The notes below the pieces were generated by a model. The model was not told where the DNA came from and did no database searches. It saw only the letters and a program-made list of their open reading frames with translations. Made by a program: the position numbers and the translations under genes. Of a stretch of 33,935 nucleotides of DNA, positions 1 through 8,246 are shown one piece after another; positions within the stretch are counted from its first letter, which is position 1; each line of letters begins with the position of its first letter. Origin of the DNA: Clostridiales bacterium (GTDB lineage: Bacteria; Bacillota; Clostridia; Saccharofermentanales; Saccharofermentanaceae); assembly GCA_017480325.1 (NCBI GenBank), contig JAFVAY010000001.1, forward strand, positions 1 to 33,935. The letters run 5' to 3'.

Positions 1-122
1 ATTAAACTCAATTCTTACGAATCAACTTAAGGCTCGTTGTTTTAAGTTCTGCATTCTATTCAATTTTCAAGATCCGCGCCCTTCGCTTCCGTCCTTTTTC
101 CAGGGTCTTTCCGCGAAGTGCC
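1..122 (-). ncRNA. probable rRNA operon leader (16S precursor), runs off left edge
   Basis: Read on the minus strand, the DNA downstream of a strong promoter carries no ORF. It contains TTGAAAATTGAATAGAATGC (51-70), which closely resembles the conserved element found in Firmicute rRNA leaders and 16S-23S spacers. It also has a 6-bp inverted repeat, CTTCGC (81-86) with GCGAAG (113-118), of the kind that forms processing stems. The last bases on the minus strand (1-12) read TTGAGTTTAAT, close to the conserved 16S start GAGTTTGATC. I infer that a 16S gene begins at or just beyond the edge. A position downstream of gyrA fits: in Bacillus subtilis the rrnO operon follows gyrA. A 23S or tRNA leader is the alternative. 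Confidence 0.55.
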
Positions 123-127
123 TAGTA

Positions 128-156
128 AGAATACAACGCAACCGATATATTGTCAA
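128..156 (-). promoter_or_regulatory. strong sigma-70/sigma-A type promoter for the leftward rRNA transcript
   Basis: On the minus strand TTGACA (151-156) is a perfect -35 hexamer. It is followed by a 17-bp spacer and TATTCT (128-133), a 4/6 match to the -10. The DNA upstream of the -35 (157-185) is A-rich on the minus strand, like an UP element. No ORF follows, and the leader resembles rRNA precursors, so this is read as an rRNA promoter. Confidence 0.6.
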
Positions 157-307
157 GCGGTTTTTTCGCATTTTGTGAGCTTAATTTTTGCCCCTTAGAT
201 AAACCCACTTTTACTGTCTGTTTAAGTCTCTCATTCAATTAGTGAACTTATTGTATATTTTATTATCCTCTTCTTTATTTATGCTTGATTTTTTGGTATA
301 GTTCTTA

Positions 308-335
308 CGCAGTTTTCTGCGCTTTGCAAATGCGC
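308..335. promoter_or_regulatory. overlapping inverted repeats upstream of ldh (possible operator)
   Basis: The 228 bases between the leftward promoter and ldh are AT-rich and hold no ORF. Inside them CGCAG-TTTT-CTGCG (308-321) is a perfect 5-bp hairpin. It overlaps the near-palindrome GCGCTTTGCAAATGCGC (319-335), centred on TTTGCAAA. These could be an operator or a leader hairpin for ldh. I could not assign a confident -35/-10 pair for ldh. Confidence 0.3.
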
Positions 336-384
336 TACCGCGTATTACAAGTATTAATCTATATTATCATCGGGGGTAACTTCT

Positions 385-1341
385 ATGAGTGCAATCAGTG
401 AAGGTTCAAAGGTCTGCATTATCGGTGCAGGCGCAGTAGGTGCGACGATCGCGTTCGCTATTTCCATGAAGCAGCTGTGCTCTGAGCTCGTTCTTATCGA
501 CGTTAATCAGGACAAGGCTCTTGGTGAGGCTCTTGATATCAGCCACGGTCTTCCTTTCTTGGGACAGATGGATATTCACAATGGCGACTATGACGAGGTA
601 AAGGATGCTGATGTTATCATCATCACAGCCGGTATCCCCAGAAAGCCCGGCGAGACAAGAATCGATCTTGCCAAGAAGAACGTTAAGCTCGCTCACGTTA
701 TCACAGACAGCATCATGAAGTACTACAATAAGGGCGTTATACTCGTAGTATCCAACCCTTGCGACGTAGTTACATATAAGGTTACAGAGTGGACAGGACT
801 TCCTTCCACTAAGATCATCGGTTCCGGTACTAACCTCGATTCCGCCCGTTTCAGATGGCTCATCTCCCAGAAGCTCAACGTTGATGTAAGAAACGTTCAC
901 GGCTATATCCTCGGTGAGCACGGTGAGACACAGTTCGCAGCATGGAGCCGCACACACGTTGCAGGCGTACCTGTTGAGGAGTATGCAAGATCCATCGGCA
1001 GACCTCTTACTGAGGCTGATAAGGTCGAGCTCGTTGAGCAGACTAAGTCCGCAGGCGCACAGATCATCAAGCTCAAGGGCGCTACATTTAACGGTGTTGC
1101 TGTTTCAGTTACAACTCTTCTCGAGTCTCTCCTTATGGACAAGCACACAATCCGTACAGTATCCACAAAGCTTAACGGCGAGTATGGCATGAATGACGTA
1201 ACACTTAATGTTCCCATCATGCTCGGCTCCGGCGGAGTTGAGAGGATCGTTGAGATGGAGCTTCGTGACGACGAGAAGGCTCTCCTCGAGGCTTCCTACA
1301 AGAACATCCACGAGGCTATCCAGAGCGTAGAGGGTCTCTGA
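385..1341 (+). CDS. ldh: L-lactate dehydrogenase (LDH/MDH superfamily)
   Basis: NAD-dependent 2-hydroxyacid dehydrogenase, expected to reduce pyruvate to L-lactate and regenerate NAD+ in fermentation. The 318 residues match the usual LDH length. The Rossmann motif GAGAVGAT is near residue 14. The substrate Arg lies in GETR (R92), the Asp/Arg pair in LDSAR (D152, R155), and the catalytic His in LGEHGETQ (H179). The QIIKLKGAT segment near residue 230 is LDH-like. The oddity is R86 in PRKPGETR, where classical LDHs have Gln (NQKPGETR, Gln102) and malate dehydrogenases have Arg. The rest of the active site is LDH-like, so the call stays LDH, but malate/oxaloacetate use should be considered. A GGGGGT Shine-Dalgarno sits 10 bases before the ATG. 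Monocistronic, ending at a terminator. Confidence 0.88.
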   Translation: MSAISEGSKVCIIGAGAVGATIAFAISMKQLCSELVLIDVNQDKALGEALDISHGLPFLGQMDIHNGDYDEVKDADVIIITAGIPRKPGETRIDLAKKNVKLAHVITDSIMKYYNKGVILVVSNPCDVVTYKVTEWTGLPSTKIIGSGTNLDSARFRWLISQKLNVDVRNVHGYILGEHGETQFAAWSRTHVAGVPVEEYARSIGRPLTEADKVELVEQTKSAGAQIIKLKGATFNGVAVSVTTLLESLLMDKHTIRTVSTKLNGEYGMNDVTLNVPIMLGSGGVERIVEMELRDDEKALLEASYKNIHEAIQSVEGL

Positions 1342-1374
1342 TCCTAAGGATAATTCCTGATAAATACTATAAAG

Positions 1375-1401
1375 AAGGCTGTCCGCATCGGGCAGCCTTT
1401 T
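1375..1401. terminator. rho-independent terminator between ldh and the convergent dac gene
   Basis: AAGGCTG (1375-1381) pairs with CAGCCTT (1393-1399), with two inner C-G pairs, and is followed by T residues. On the minus strand the same stem is followed by CTTTAT, so it can also terminate the leftward gyrA-dac transcript. Confidence 0.8.
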
Positions 1402-1441
1402 CGAATGCTTATAAGCTTGATCTTAAACAGCAAATAAAGGA

Positions 1442-2923
1442 TCAGAATGTGGGTCCCTTGTACTGACGGACCTCTCTTCTGCGCTTCTTCGGCCTGCTGT
1501 ACTTAATGCTTCTGGCTATAAGAATAATCACGAGAACGATTATTATAAGCACCAGCACTACGATAAGCACGGATACACCCGGATTAAGCGATACGAACTT
1601 ACCGACGCGGGTCTCGAAGAAGCCCGCGAGCAGTGAATTCTGCACCCCCGGAGCCTCTACGTCAGGTCCTTCGCCGGAATCGCTGATTATAACCTCACCC
1701 GCGGTCTCCCCGGGGACAGTCTCTTCAGTCTCAGCTGGAACCTCTTCGTGAGAGCCCTCTATCACAGGCAGTGTGTCACCCGGAACGATAAGAGGATCAT
1801 ATACAGGAGCCTCATCAGAGGTCCAGTTGAATCTTTGGTAATCTCCGAGATTACCGGGAATGACGGTGACCGGATCCGAATTCCAGCACGCGAGATTGCC
1901 GTAAGCCACCGCCGAGGTAACATACTCGGTCTGGTGCGAATATTCCTCGTAGGGGATACCGCAGACTGCGATCATAAGCTCGTGGCCGTTCTCGTTAACG
2001 CTGTAGGTAGTCATACCGGTTCCCGCCATAGATGTGGTACCGGTCTTACCTCCTATGAAGGCGGAGATGTGTGTATCCTCTCCCTCCGCGGTCTTAGATG
2101 CCATCCAGGGATCCGACAGAAGCTGGTTAGTATTTCTAACTATGGACCAGGCGTCCTGTGTGTGTACGTTAGTGGCCTGGAACACGTGAGTAGGCGAACT
2201 GATAACAGTATTAAAATCAGGGTTCTCTGTAGCATGTGCCATGATAAGACACAGGTCGTAAGCCGTAGTGTAGTGCTCATCACTGTGAAGGCCGTTAGCA
2301 TTAACGAAATGCGTCCCCGTGCACCCCAGATTCCTCGCGCGAAGCGACATGAGTTCCGCGAAGGCCGACAGGGGGTAATCCGTTACTATCTCTTCAGCAG
2401 ATACACCGAGAAGGGAAGTAAAGTAGGATGCGTTTACACCGTCGGGACCGACCTCTCCGTCCTCAGGATAGTTCTCGATAAGAGCTTTAATTACCGCCTC
2501 GGCAACGACATTGGCTGCATCATTACCGGAGGGAAGCATCATACCGTAATAAAGCTCAGATACCTTCACCTCTTCTCCTACGGCAAGATACATAAGAGTC
2601 GAGTCGGATGTTACGTTATCGATGGCATTCTGAGAGACGGTAACATAGTCGTCCGGATCAAGATAATCAAGTCCCAGCTGGAAGGTCATTATCTTAGTCA
2701 TGGACGCAGGATAAACTCTGTTGTGAGACTGCTGCTCAAGAAGAATAGTATCTGCGGTCTTATCGTATACACAGTAAGCCGCACAGTGAATATCCTCGAG
2801 AGGCGTGATGGTGATATCGGGCTGATTGACGACAGCCAAAGCCGATCCCCCTATAAAAGGGATAACCGACAAGACTGTTACTGCCGTCACCAGCAGACTT
2901 CCCATCAAGCGTCTAAGCTTCAT
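1442..2923 (-). CDS. D-alanyl-D-alanine carboxypeptidase (peptidase S11, penicillin-binding protein 5/DacF type)
   Basis: Membrane-anchored serine DD-carboxypeptidase that trims the terminal D-Ala of peptidoglycan stem peptides outside the cell. All three S11 motifs are visible: SMTK in YPASMTKIM (about residue 79), SGN in LPSGNDAAN (about 131), and KTG in GGKTGTTSMAG (about 292). The N-terminus is a signal peptide (about residues 5-30). The C-terminus carries a hydrophobic helix (about 453-472) followed by a basic KKRRR tail, so it is anchored by a C-terminal transmembrane segment rather than an amphipathic helix. The segment before the anchor is acidic and rich in Glu, Pro and Thr, a linker. 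The start ATG overlaps the gyrA stop (TAATG), so translation is probably coupled to gyrA, an unusual pairing. The family call is firm; dacA/dacF/dacB subtype is not. Confidence 0.9.
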   Translation of the reverse strand: MKLRRLMGSLLVTAVTVLSVIPFIGGSALAVVNQPDITITPLEDIHCAAYCVYDKTADTILLEQQSHNRVYPASMTKIMTFQLGLDYLDPDDYVTVSQNAIDNVTSDSTLMYLAVGEEVKVSELYYGMMLPSGNDAANVVAEAVIKALIENYPEDGEVGPDGVNASYFTSLLGVSAEEIVTDYPLSAFAELMSLRARNLGCTGTHFVNANGLHSDEHYTTAYDLCLIMAHATENPDFNTVISSPTHVFQATNVHTQDAWSIVRNTNQLLSDPWMASKTAEGEDTHISAFIGGKTGTTSMAGTGMTTYSVNENGHELMIAVCGIPYEEYSHQTEYVTSAVAYGNLACWNSDPVTVIPGNLGDYQRFNWTSDEAPVYDPLIVPGDTLPVIEGSHEEVPAETEETVPGETAGEVIISDSGEGPDVEAPGVQNSLLAGFFETRVGKFVSLNPGVSVLIVVLVLIIIVLVIILIARSIKYSRPKKRRREVRQYKGPTF

Positions 2924-5466
2924 TATGCGTCTTCCTCTTGAACCTCATCATCCTCGGGCTCCTCATGATCTGTTAACGTAAAGTCAACGATCGAAGCGCC
3001 GTTGGATCTCATAAGCTTAACGCCTGATGTAGCACGGGACAATGTCGGTATCTCGGATGCGGCAACCCTGATGATCATACCTGTATCCGTAATTATCAGA
3101 AGATCCTTGTCGTCATCCACAAGAGTACATCCGATGAGAGGTCCCGTCTTCTCGGCAACCTTATATGTGATAAGGCCCTTACCGCCTCTGTTCTGCGGTC
3201 TGTACTCATCGACTGTAGATCTCTTACCCATTCCCTTCTCGGAGATAACAAGAAGCTCTCCGCCCTCAGTAACAGGTACCATACCTACGACCTTGTCATC
3301 ATCCGCAAGATTCATGGCACGTACACCCGATGAATTACGGCCGGTCTCTCTTACATCATCGGAGTTGAATCTGATTGCCTTACCGGAGGATGAAACGACT
3401 ATTACCTCCTGCCCGGGCTTAGTCATGGCGATATCCACGACAGAGTCGTCATCCCTGAGCTTAACGGCGATCAGACCGTTCTTATTGATGTTCTTGTAGC
3501 TACTAAGAGGCGTTCTCTTGATAACGCCCTTACGGGTTACTATCGTAAGATTGATATCCTCAGTATCGAGGTTATCCGCAGGAATAATATTCCTGATGCG
3601 CTCATCCTCGCCCAAGCTCAGAAGGTTGACCAATGCGGTTCCCTTAGCGCTTCGAGACTGGGTCTCAGGGATCTTATAGCCCTTGATCTTAAACACACGC
3701 CCTGTATTGGTGAAGCAAAGGAGGAACTTGTGAGTGGTAGTGGTAAGTATCTTCTCCACATAATCCTCCTCACGTCTTCCCTGTCCTGAGATTCCGCGTC
3801 CGCCTCTGTGCTGACTCTTATATATATCAACGCGCTGGCGCTTGATATAGCCATAGTGCGTGAGCGTTACTACGATATTCTCCTCCTGGATCAGGGACTC
3901 ATCATCCACATCCTCGAAGGAGCCGTTGATGATCTCCGTGATTCTGGGAGTACCGAACTTACGCTTGATCTCAAGGATCTCCGTCTTGATCGTCTCATGG
4001 AGGACATGCTTGTCACTTAAGATGAGTCTGTAGCCTGCGATGCTCTCGTCGAGCTGCTTGATCTCAGCCTCCAGTTTTTCTCTCTCAAGTCCTGTCAGAC
4101 GTCCAAGTCTCATATCTACGATATGCTGAGCCTGCTTATCAGAGAAGCCGAATCTCTCGCACATCCTGACCTTGGCGTCTGCCTCGGTCCTTGAAGATCT
4201 GATTATATTGATGATCTCATCGATGTGATCGATCGCCAGGAGCAAGCCTTCATCAATATGCCTCTTGCCGAGAGCCTGCTCGAGATCGTACTCCGTTCTT
4301 CTGGTAACGACGATCTCCTGGTGCTCGATGTAGTACTTAAGAGCATCGATAAGAGTGATAGTCTTAGGCTCGAGCTTTCCTTCCTTATCGGGGACCAGAG
4401 CGATCATGTTAGCGCAGCATGCATCCTGAAGCGCACAGTTCTTATAAAGCTGATTAAGGACTACATCGGGATTGGCTTCCTTCTTCACCTCGATGACGAT
4501 CCTGACCATCTCATTACGATCGGACTCATCGCGAAGACCGGAGATACCTTCGACCTTCTTCTCCTTAACAAGATCAGCCATTCTCTCGATAAGACGCGCC
4601 TTGTTTACCGCGAAGGGCAGATCGTGGATAATGATCCTCTGTCTTCCTCCTCCGTACTCCTCTATCTCGGAGTGAGCTCTTACGACGATCCTGCCGCGGC
4701 CCGTCATGTAGGCCTCACGTATTCCCGATGTTCCGAGGATCGCACCTCCCGTAGGGAAGTCGGGGCCCTTAACTACAGTCATAAGCTCTTCTGTGGTAAC
4801 GTCGGGATTATCGAGCATCATTACGACGCCGTCTATTACCTCACCCATGTTATGAGGAGGGATATTGGTAGCCATACCGACGGCAATACCTACTGAGCCG
4901 TTAACCAGAAGATTAGGGAATCTGGACGGCAGCGCCACAGGCTCGAACTCGTGCTCGTCGAAGTTAGGTCTGAATTCCGTACCCTTCTTGATATCCGTCA
5001 TCATCTCCAGGGCAACCTTGGCAAGTCTCGCCTCGGTATAACGGTAAGCGGCCGGCGGGTCACCGTCGATGGAACCGAAGTTACCGTGTCCGTCCACAAG
5101 AGGGTGCCTCAGGGAGAAGTCCTGGGCAAGTCTTACAAGTGCATCATAAACAGAAGCGTCTCCGTGAGGGTGAAAGCGTCCGAGAACGTCACCTATCGTG
5201 GTCGCGCACTTACGATACGGCTTATCAGGGGTAAAGCCCTGTGTATACATCGAGTAAAGTATTCTTCTCTGAACAGGCTTTAGGCCGTCTCTTACGTCAG
5301 GAAGAGCTCTGTCGGAAATAACCGACATAGCGTAGTCAATAAAAGATTTCTTCATCTCCTGTTCAAGGTCTACGGGAACAATGGTAGTCTGCTCGGACTG
5401 GAAGACCTGATCCATCTCGGCTTCCTGTTGCTTCCTTAGCTCCTTGGACTTATCGTTATCTGCCAT
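2923..5466 (-). CDS. gyrA: DNA gyrase subunit A
   Basis: Catalytic breakage-reunion subunit of DNA gyrase, which introduces negative supercoils with GyrB. The N-terminal winged-helix/tower region is typical ([21 protein letters not shown] from about residue 44). The active-site Tyr is Y143 in AAYRYTE, with R142 before it. The C-terminal domain has the GyrA box, here QHRGGRG near residue 560, which favours GyrA over ParC, followed by beta-pinwheel repeats. The 847-residue length is normal. At the quinolone pocket the Ser83 equivalent is Ala (A104) followed by S105, while the Asp87 equivalent is kept (D108). The gene has its own promoter upstream (5525-5530) and a GAGGAG Shine-Dalgarno. gyrB is not in the window. 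It lies just after the rsmG cluster on the same strand. Confidence 0.96.
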   Translation of the reverse strand: MADNDKSKELRKQQEAEMDQVFQSEQTTIVPVDLEQEMKKSFIDYAMSVISDRALPDVRDGLKPVQRRILYSMYTQGFTPDKPYRKCATTIGDVLGRFHPHGDASVYDALVRLAQDFSLRHPLVDGHGNFGSIDGDPPAAYRYTEARLAKVALEMMTDIKKGTEFRPNFDEHEFEPVALPSRFPNLLVNGSVGIAVGMATNIPPHNMGEVIDGVVMMLDNPDVTTEELMTVVKGPDFPTGGAILGTSGIREAYMTGRGRIVVRAHSEIEEYGGGRQRIIIHDLPFAVNKARLIERMADLVKEKKVEGISGLRDESDRNEMVRIVIEVKKEANPDVVLNQLYKNCALQDACCANMIALVPDKEGKLEPKTITLIDALKYYIEHQEIVVTRRTEYDLEQALGKRHIDEGLLLAIDHIDEIINIIRSSRTEADAKVRMCERFGFSDKQAQHIVDMRLGRLTGLEREKLEAEIKQLDESIAGYRLILSDKHVLHETIKTEILEIKRKFGTPRITEIINGSFEDVDDESLIQEENIVVTLTHYGYIKRQRVDIYKSQHRGGRGISGQGRREEDYVEKILTTTTHKFLLCFTNTGRVFKIKGYKIPETQSRSAKGTALVNLLSLGEDERIRNIIPADNLDTEDINLTIVTRKGVIKRTPLSSYKNINKNGLIAVKLRDDDSVVDIAMTKPGQEVIVVSSSGKAIRFNSDDVRETGRNSSGVRAMNLADDDKVVGMVPVTEGGELLVISEKGMGKRSTVDEYRPQNRGGKGLITYKVAEKTGPLIGCTLVDDDKDLLIITDTGMIIRVAASEIPTLSRATSGVKLMRSNGASIVDFTLTDHEEPEDDEVQEEDA

Positions 5467-5524
5467 CTTTTTCTCCTCTTCGGGCGCGAAGCTTATCCGC
5501 CGCTCGCATAATCATAACCTGATA

Positions 5525-5533
5525 ATTATACCA
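5525..5533 (-). promoter_or_regulatory. extended -10 promoter for gyrA
   Basis: The 108-bp gap between gyrA and rsmG is very AT-rich. On the minus strand it holds TGGTATAAT, an extended -10 (TGn plus perfect TATAAT). No good -35 lies 17 bp upstream. The transcript leader has a CTTCG-CGCC-CGAAG hairpin just before the gyrA Shine-Dalgarno. Confidence 0.55.
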
Positions 5534-5574
5534 TATTACACTATACTATAATATAAATAATAATATAAATATAG

Positions 5575-6312
5575 TTAAAGAGGATTTTTTGACGGCTTGC
5601 CGGCTTGCCTCGGATATTGAGATGGTGTGGGACGGATCTTACGAACCACGACGATCGATCTGTTCATATCTGTACCGGGAAGAAGAAACCTGTCCGTCTT
5701 CTCTCTGACGCCTCCGAGGACGGATACTGCCTTGGCAGATGCCTTCTCCTCCTCATCGACATTGCCCTTCATGGCTAGGAAGGCTCCGCCCTGCTTAACG
5801 AAGGGCAGACAATACTCACAAAGTACGGGAAGATTCGCTACAGCGCGGGCACAGGACACATCGAACTTGCCGCGAAGCTTAGAGTCTTTTCCTGCATCCT
5901 CGGCCCTCCCATGAACGGTTACAGTATCTTTAAGCTCCAACGTGGAGCAGACTTCATCAAGGAAGCTCAAGCGCTTTTGAAGCGAATCAAGAAGCGTCAG
6001 CTTAATCTCGGGAAGAGCGATCTTGACCACGATCCCGGGAAAGCCTGCACCGGTACCCACATCTATCACGGATATGTCCTTATACCCTGCCTTCTCCTGT
6101 TCAGCTTTAAGGTAGGGCACCAAAGTCAGAGAATCAACGAAATGCCTTACGGCTATTCCCTCGTCGTCTGTGATATTGGTAAGATTCATGACCTCGTTGG
6201 TCTTAACCAGCATTGAAGCATACACACACAACTTCTGAAGCTGCTCCTCATTAAGCTCTAAGCCTACTTCAGAAGAGTAATTCCCGACGATGGTCTTAAT
6301 TATCTCAGACAT
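5575..6312 (-). CDS. rsmG: 16S rRNA (guanine-N7)-methyltransferase RsmG (GidB)
   Basis: SAM-dependent enzyme that methylates N7 of G527 (E. coli numbering) in 16S rRNA. The glycine-rich SAM motif DVGTGAGFPGI is near residue 83, followed by LLDSLQKRLSFL. Length 245 is typical, with a short basic, Pro-rich tail (about 230-245) beyond the family core. The start ATG overlaps the mnmG stop by 8 bases, and GGGGG serves as Shine-Dalgarno inside the mnmG 3' end, so translation is coupled. Last gene of the rpmH cluster; no clear terminator is seen after it. Confidence 0.95.
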   Translation of the reverse strand: MSEIIKTIVGNYSSEVGLELNEEQLQKLCVYASMLVKTNEVMNLTNITDDEGIAVRHFVDSLTLVPYLKAEQEKAGYKDISVIDVGTGAGFPGIVVKIALPEIKLTLLDSLQKRLSFLDEVCSTLELKDTVTVHGRAEDAGKDSKLRGKFDVSCARAVANLPVLCEYCLPFVKQGGAFLAMKGNVDEEEKASAKAVSVLGGVREKTDRFLLPGTDMNRSIVVVRKIRPTPSQYPRQAGKPSKNPL

Positions 6313-8245
6313 CTGTTCCCCCTTTGGTCGCCTCCAGATACACCAGAAGCACCGATATATCCGCAGGAGATACGCCAGATATCCTGGAGGCCTGCCCCAG
6401 ACTCAGAGGCTTAATATTCATGAGCTTCTGTCTGGCCTCAAGTCTTAAGCCCGTGATCTTCGTGTAATCCGTATCCTCCGGGATGGTCTTCTTCTCAAGC
6501 TTAACAAAACGGTCGATCTTCTCCCTCTCGAGCTTAAGATAGCCGTCGTACTTAATATCCGTCTCCACCTCTTTACGTATATCGCGTGAAAGCTGCGGCC
6601 TTCCGGAGTCTATCGGAGCAAGCATATCATAGGTGACGTTGGGCCTCTTTATAAGGTCTGCGATGCTCACGCCTGACGGGGGAAGCACGGAGCCTGCCTC
6701 CTCCAGTATCGTCTTAAGCGCATCCGTAGGACCCACGAAGGTGCTCTCCAGCCTCTCACGCTCAGCCCTGATCTCTTTATATTTATTCTCAAAGGCCTCA
6801 TATCTCTCATCGCTTATGAGCCCGACCTCGCGACCTATGGGTGTAAGTCTTAAGTCCGCATTGTCGTATCTTAAGAAGAGCCTGTATTCGGCACGAGAGG
6901 TCATCATCCTGTAGGGCTCATTGGTACCCTTGGTAACAAGATCGTCCACCAGCACCCCTATATAGCCCTGAGACCTGTCTATAATGACCTCTTTCTCGCC
7001 CTTAACGTACCGTCCCGCATTGATACCCGCGATCAGGCCCTGTCCTGCGGCCTCCTCATATCCGGAGGAGCCGTTGATCTGTCCTGCAGTAAATAAACCT
7101 TCCACAAGCTTGGACTGCAGCGTCTGCTTCAGGGTTGTGGGCTCTATCAGGTCATATTCTATGGCGTAAGCACTTCTTTGAATAACGGCATTCTCAAGTC
7201 CCGGCAGGGAATGGACCATCTTCACCTGAACATCCTCGGGGAGACTCGTGGAGAAGCCCTGCAGATACATCTCTGAGGTGTTCTCCCCCATAGGCTCTAT
7301 AAATATCTGATGTCTGGTCTTATCTTCGAACTTAACGAATTTATCCTCGATAGAGGGACAGTATCTAGGGCCGGTTCCCTTTATAACACCGCTATATAGA
7401 GGAGACCTGTCCATATTCTCGAATATCACCTCTCTGGTCTGAGGCGACGTCCAGACTGAATAACAGGGCGTCTGCTTATCGGGAACCGTCCTACCGTTCA
7501 TCTCATTCTCAAAGGAGAACAGAGGAACGTCATGCTCCCCTTCCTGAAGCTGCATAGATGAGAAATCTACACTGCCCGCATTGACTCTTACGGGAGTTCC
7601 GGTCTTAAACCTCAGGAGCGGAATACCGTAGCCTTCAAGCGACTTAGACAGTCCTACCGATCTCGGAAGACCGTCGGGACCTGACTCCACTATGACCTCG
7701 CCTCTGATAGTTCTCGATTCCATATAGGTTCCGGAGCATATTACCACTGCTTTGGCCTTATACACGGCCTTGCTCTCCGTCATAACGCCTTCGGTCTTAT
7801 ATACACCGTTCCCTTCATCTGCAGCCAGAAGAGCCGTTACATGGCCCTGTCGAAGGTCCAGATTATCGGTATGCTCCAGTAAATTCTTCATCGTGACAGA
7901 ATACTTGCTCCTGTCCATCTGAGCCCTGGGAGAATGAACTGCCGGCCCCTTAGTGCGGTTAAGCATGCGCATCTGAATAAGGCAGTCGTCCGCCACCTTG
8001 CCCATGATCCCGCCCAGAGCGTCCACCTCTCTTACGATCTGCCCCTTCGCGGTGCCTCCGATACTGGGGTTACAGGGAAGGTTCGCAAGAGAATCAAGAT
8101 GCAGCGTGAAGAGTATAGTCTTAAGCCCCATAGCGGCACAGGCATGCGCTGCCTCGCAGCCTGCATGTCCCGCTCCGACTACGGCGACGTCATACTCTCC
8201 CGCGAGATATGAATGCTCTGTCTTAAGTGCTTCTTCAATATTCAT
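6305..8245 (-). CDS. mnmG: tRNA uridine-5-carboxymethylaminomethyl modification enzyme MnmG (GidA)
   Basis: FAD-dependent partner of MnmE; together they add the (carboxymethyl)aminomethyl group at U34 of certain tRNAs. The FAD-binding motif VVGAGHAGCEAA is near residue 21, followed by the family block NPSIGGTAKGQIVREVDALGG. GPRYCPSIEDK (about residue 292) holds the second conserved Cys. The C-terminal helical domain, which contacts MnmE and tRNA, is complete and ends in the usual SPADISVLLVYL region. Length 646 is slightly above the usual ~630. It lies one base downstream of mnmE and overlaps rsmG, the standard order. Confidence 0.97.
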   Translation of the reverse strand: MNIEEALKTEHSYLAGEYDVAVVGAGHAGCEAAHACAAMGLKTILFTLHLDSLANLPCNPSIGGTAKGQIVREVDALGGIMGKVADDCLIQMRMLNRTKGPAVHSPRAQMDRSKYSVTMKNLLEHTDNLDLRQGHVTALLAADEGNGVYKTEGVMTESKAVYKAKAVVICSGTYMESRTIRGEVIVESGPDGLPRSVGLSKSLEGYGIPLLRFKTGTPVRVNAGSVDFSSMQLQEGEHDVPLFSFENEMNGRTVPDKQTPCYSVWTSPQTREVIFENMDRSPLYSGVIKGTGPRYCPSIEDKFVKFEDKTRHQIFIEPMGENTSEMYLQGFSTSLPEDVQVKMVHSLPGLENAVIQRSAYAIEYDLIEPTTLKQTLQSKLVEGLFTAGQINGSSGYEEAAGQGLIAGINAGRYVKGEKEVIIDRSQGYIGVLVDDLVTKGTNEPYRMMTSRAEYRLFLRYDNADLRLTPIGREVGLISDERYEAFENKYKEIRAERERLESTFVGPTDALKTILEEAGSVLPPSGVSIADLIKRPNVTYDMLAPIDSGRPQLSRDIRKEVETDIKYDGYLKLEREKIDRFVKLEKKTIPEDTDYTKITGLRLEARQKLMNIKPLSLGQASRISGVSPADISVLLVYLEATKGGTDV

Positions 8246-8246
8246 A

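Noticed and set aside
173..190. Rex-type redox operator before ldh
   Set aside because: Only a TTGTGA half-site (174-179) is present; the matching TCACAA half is missing at the required spacing.
1748..2941. Long plus-strand ORF (397 codons) opposite the DD-carboxypeptidase gene
   Set aside because: It is antisense to a gene with all S11 motifs, has no domain signature and no Shine-Dalgarno. Shadow frame.
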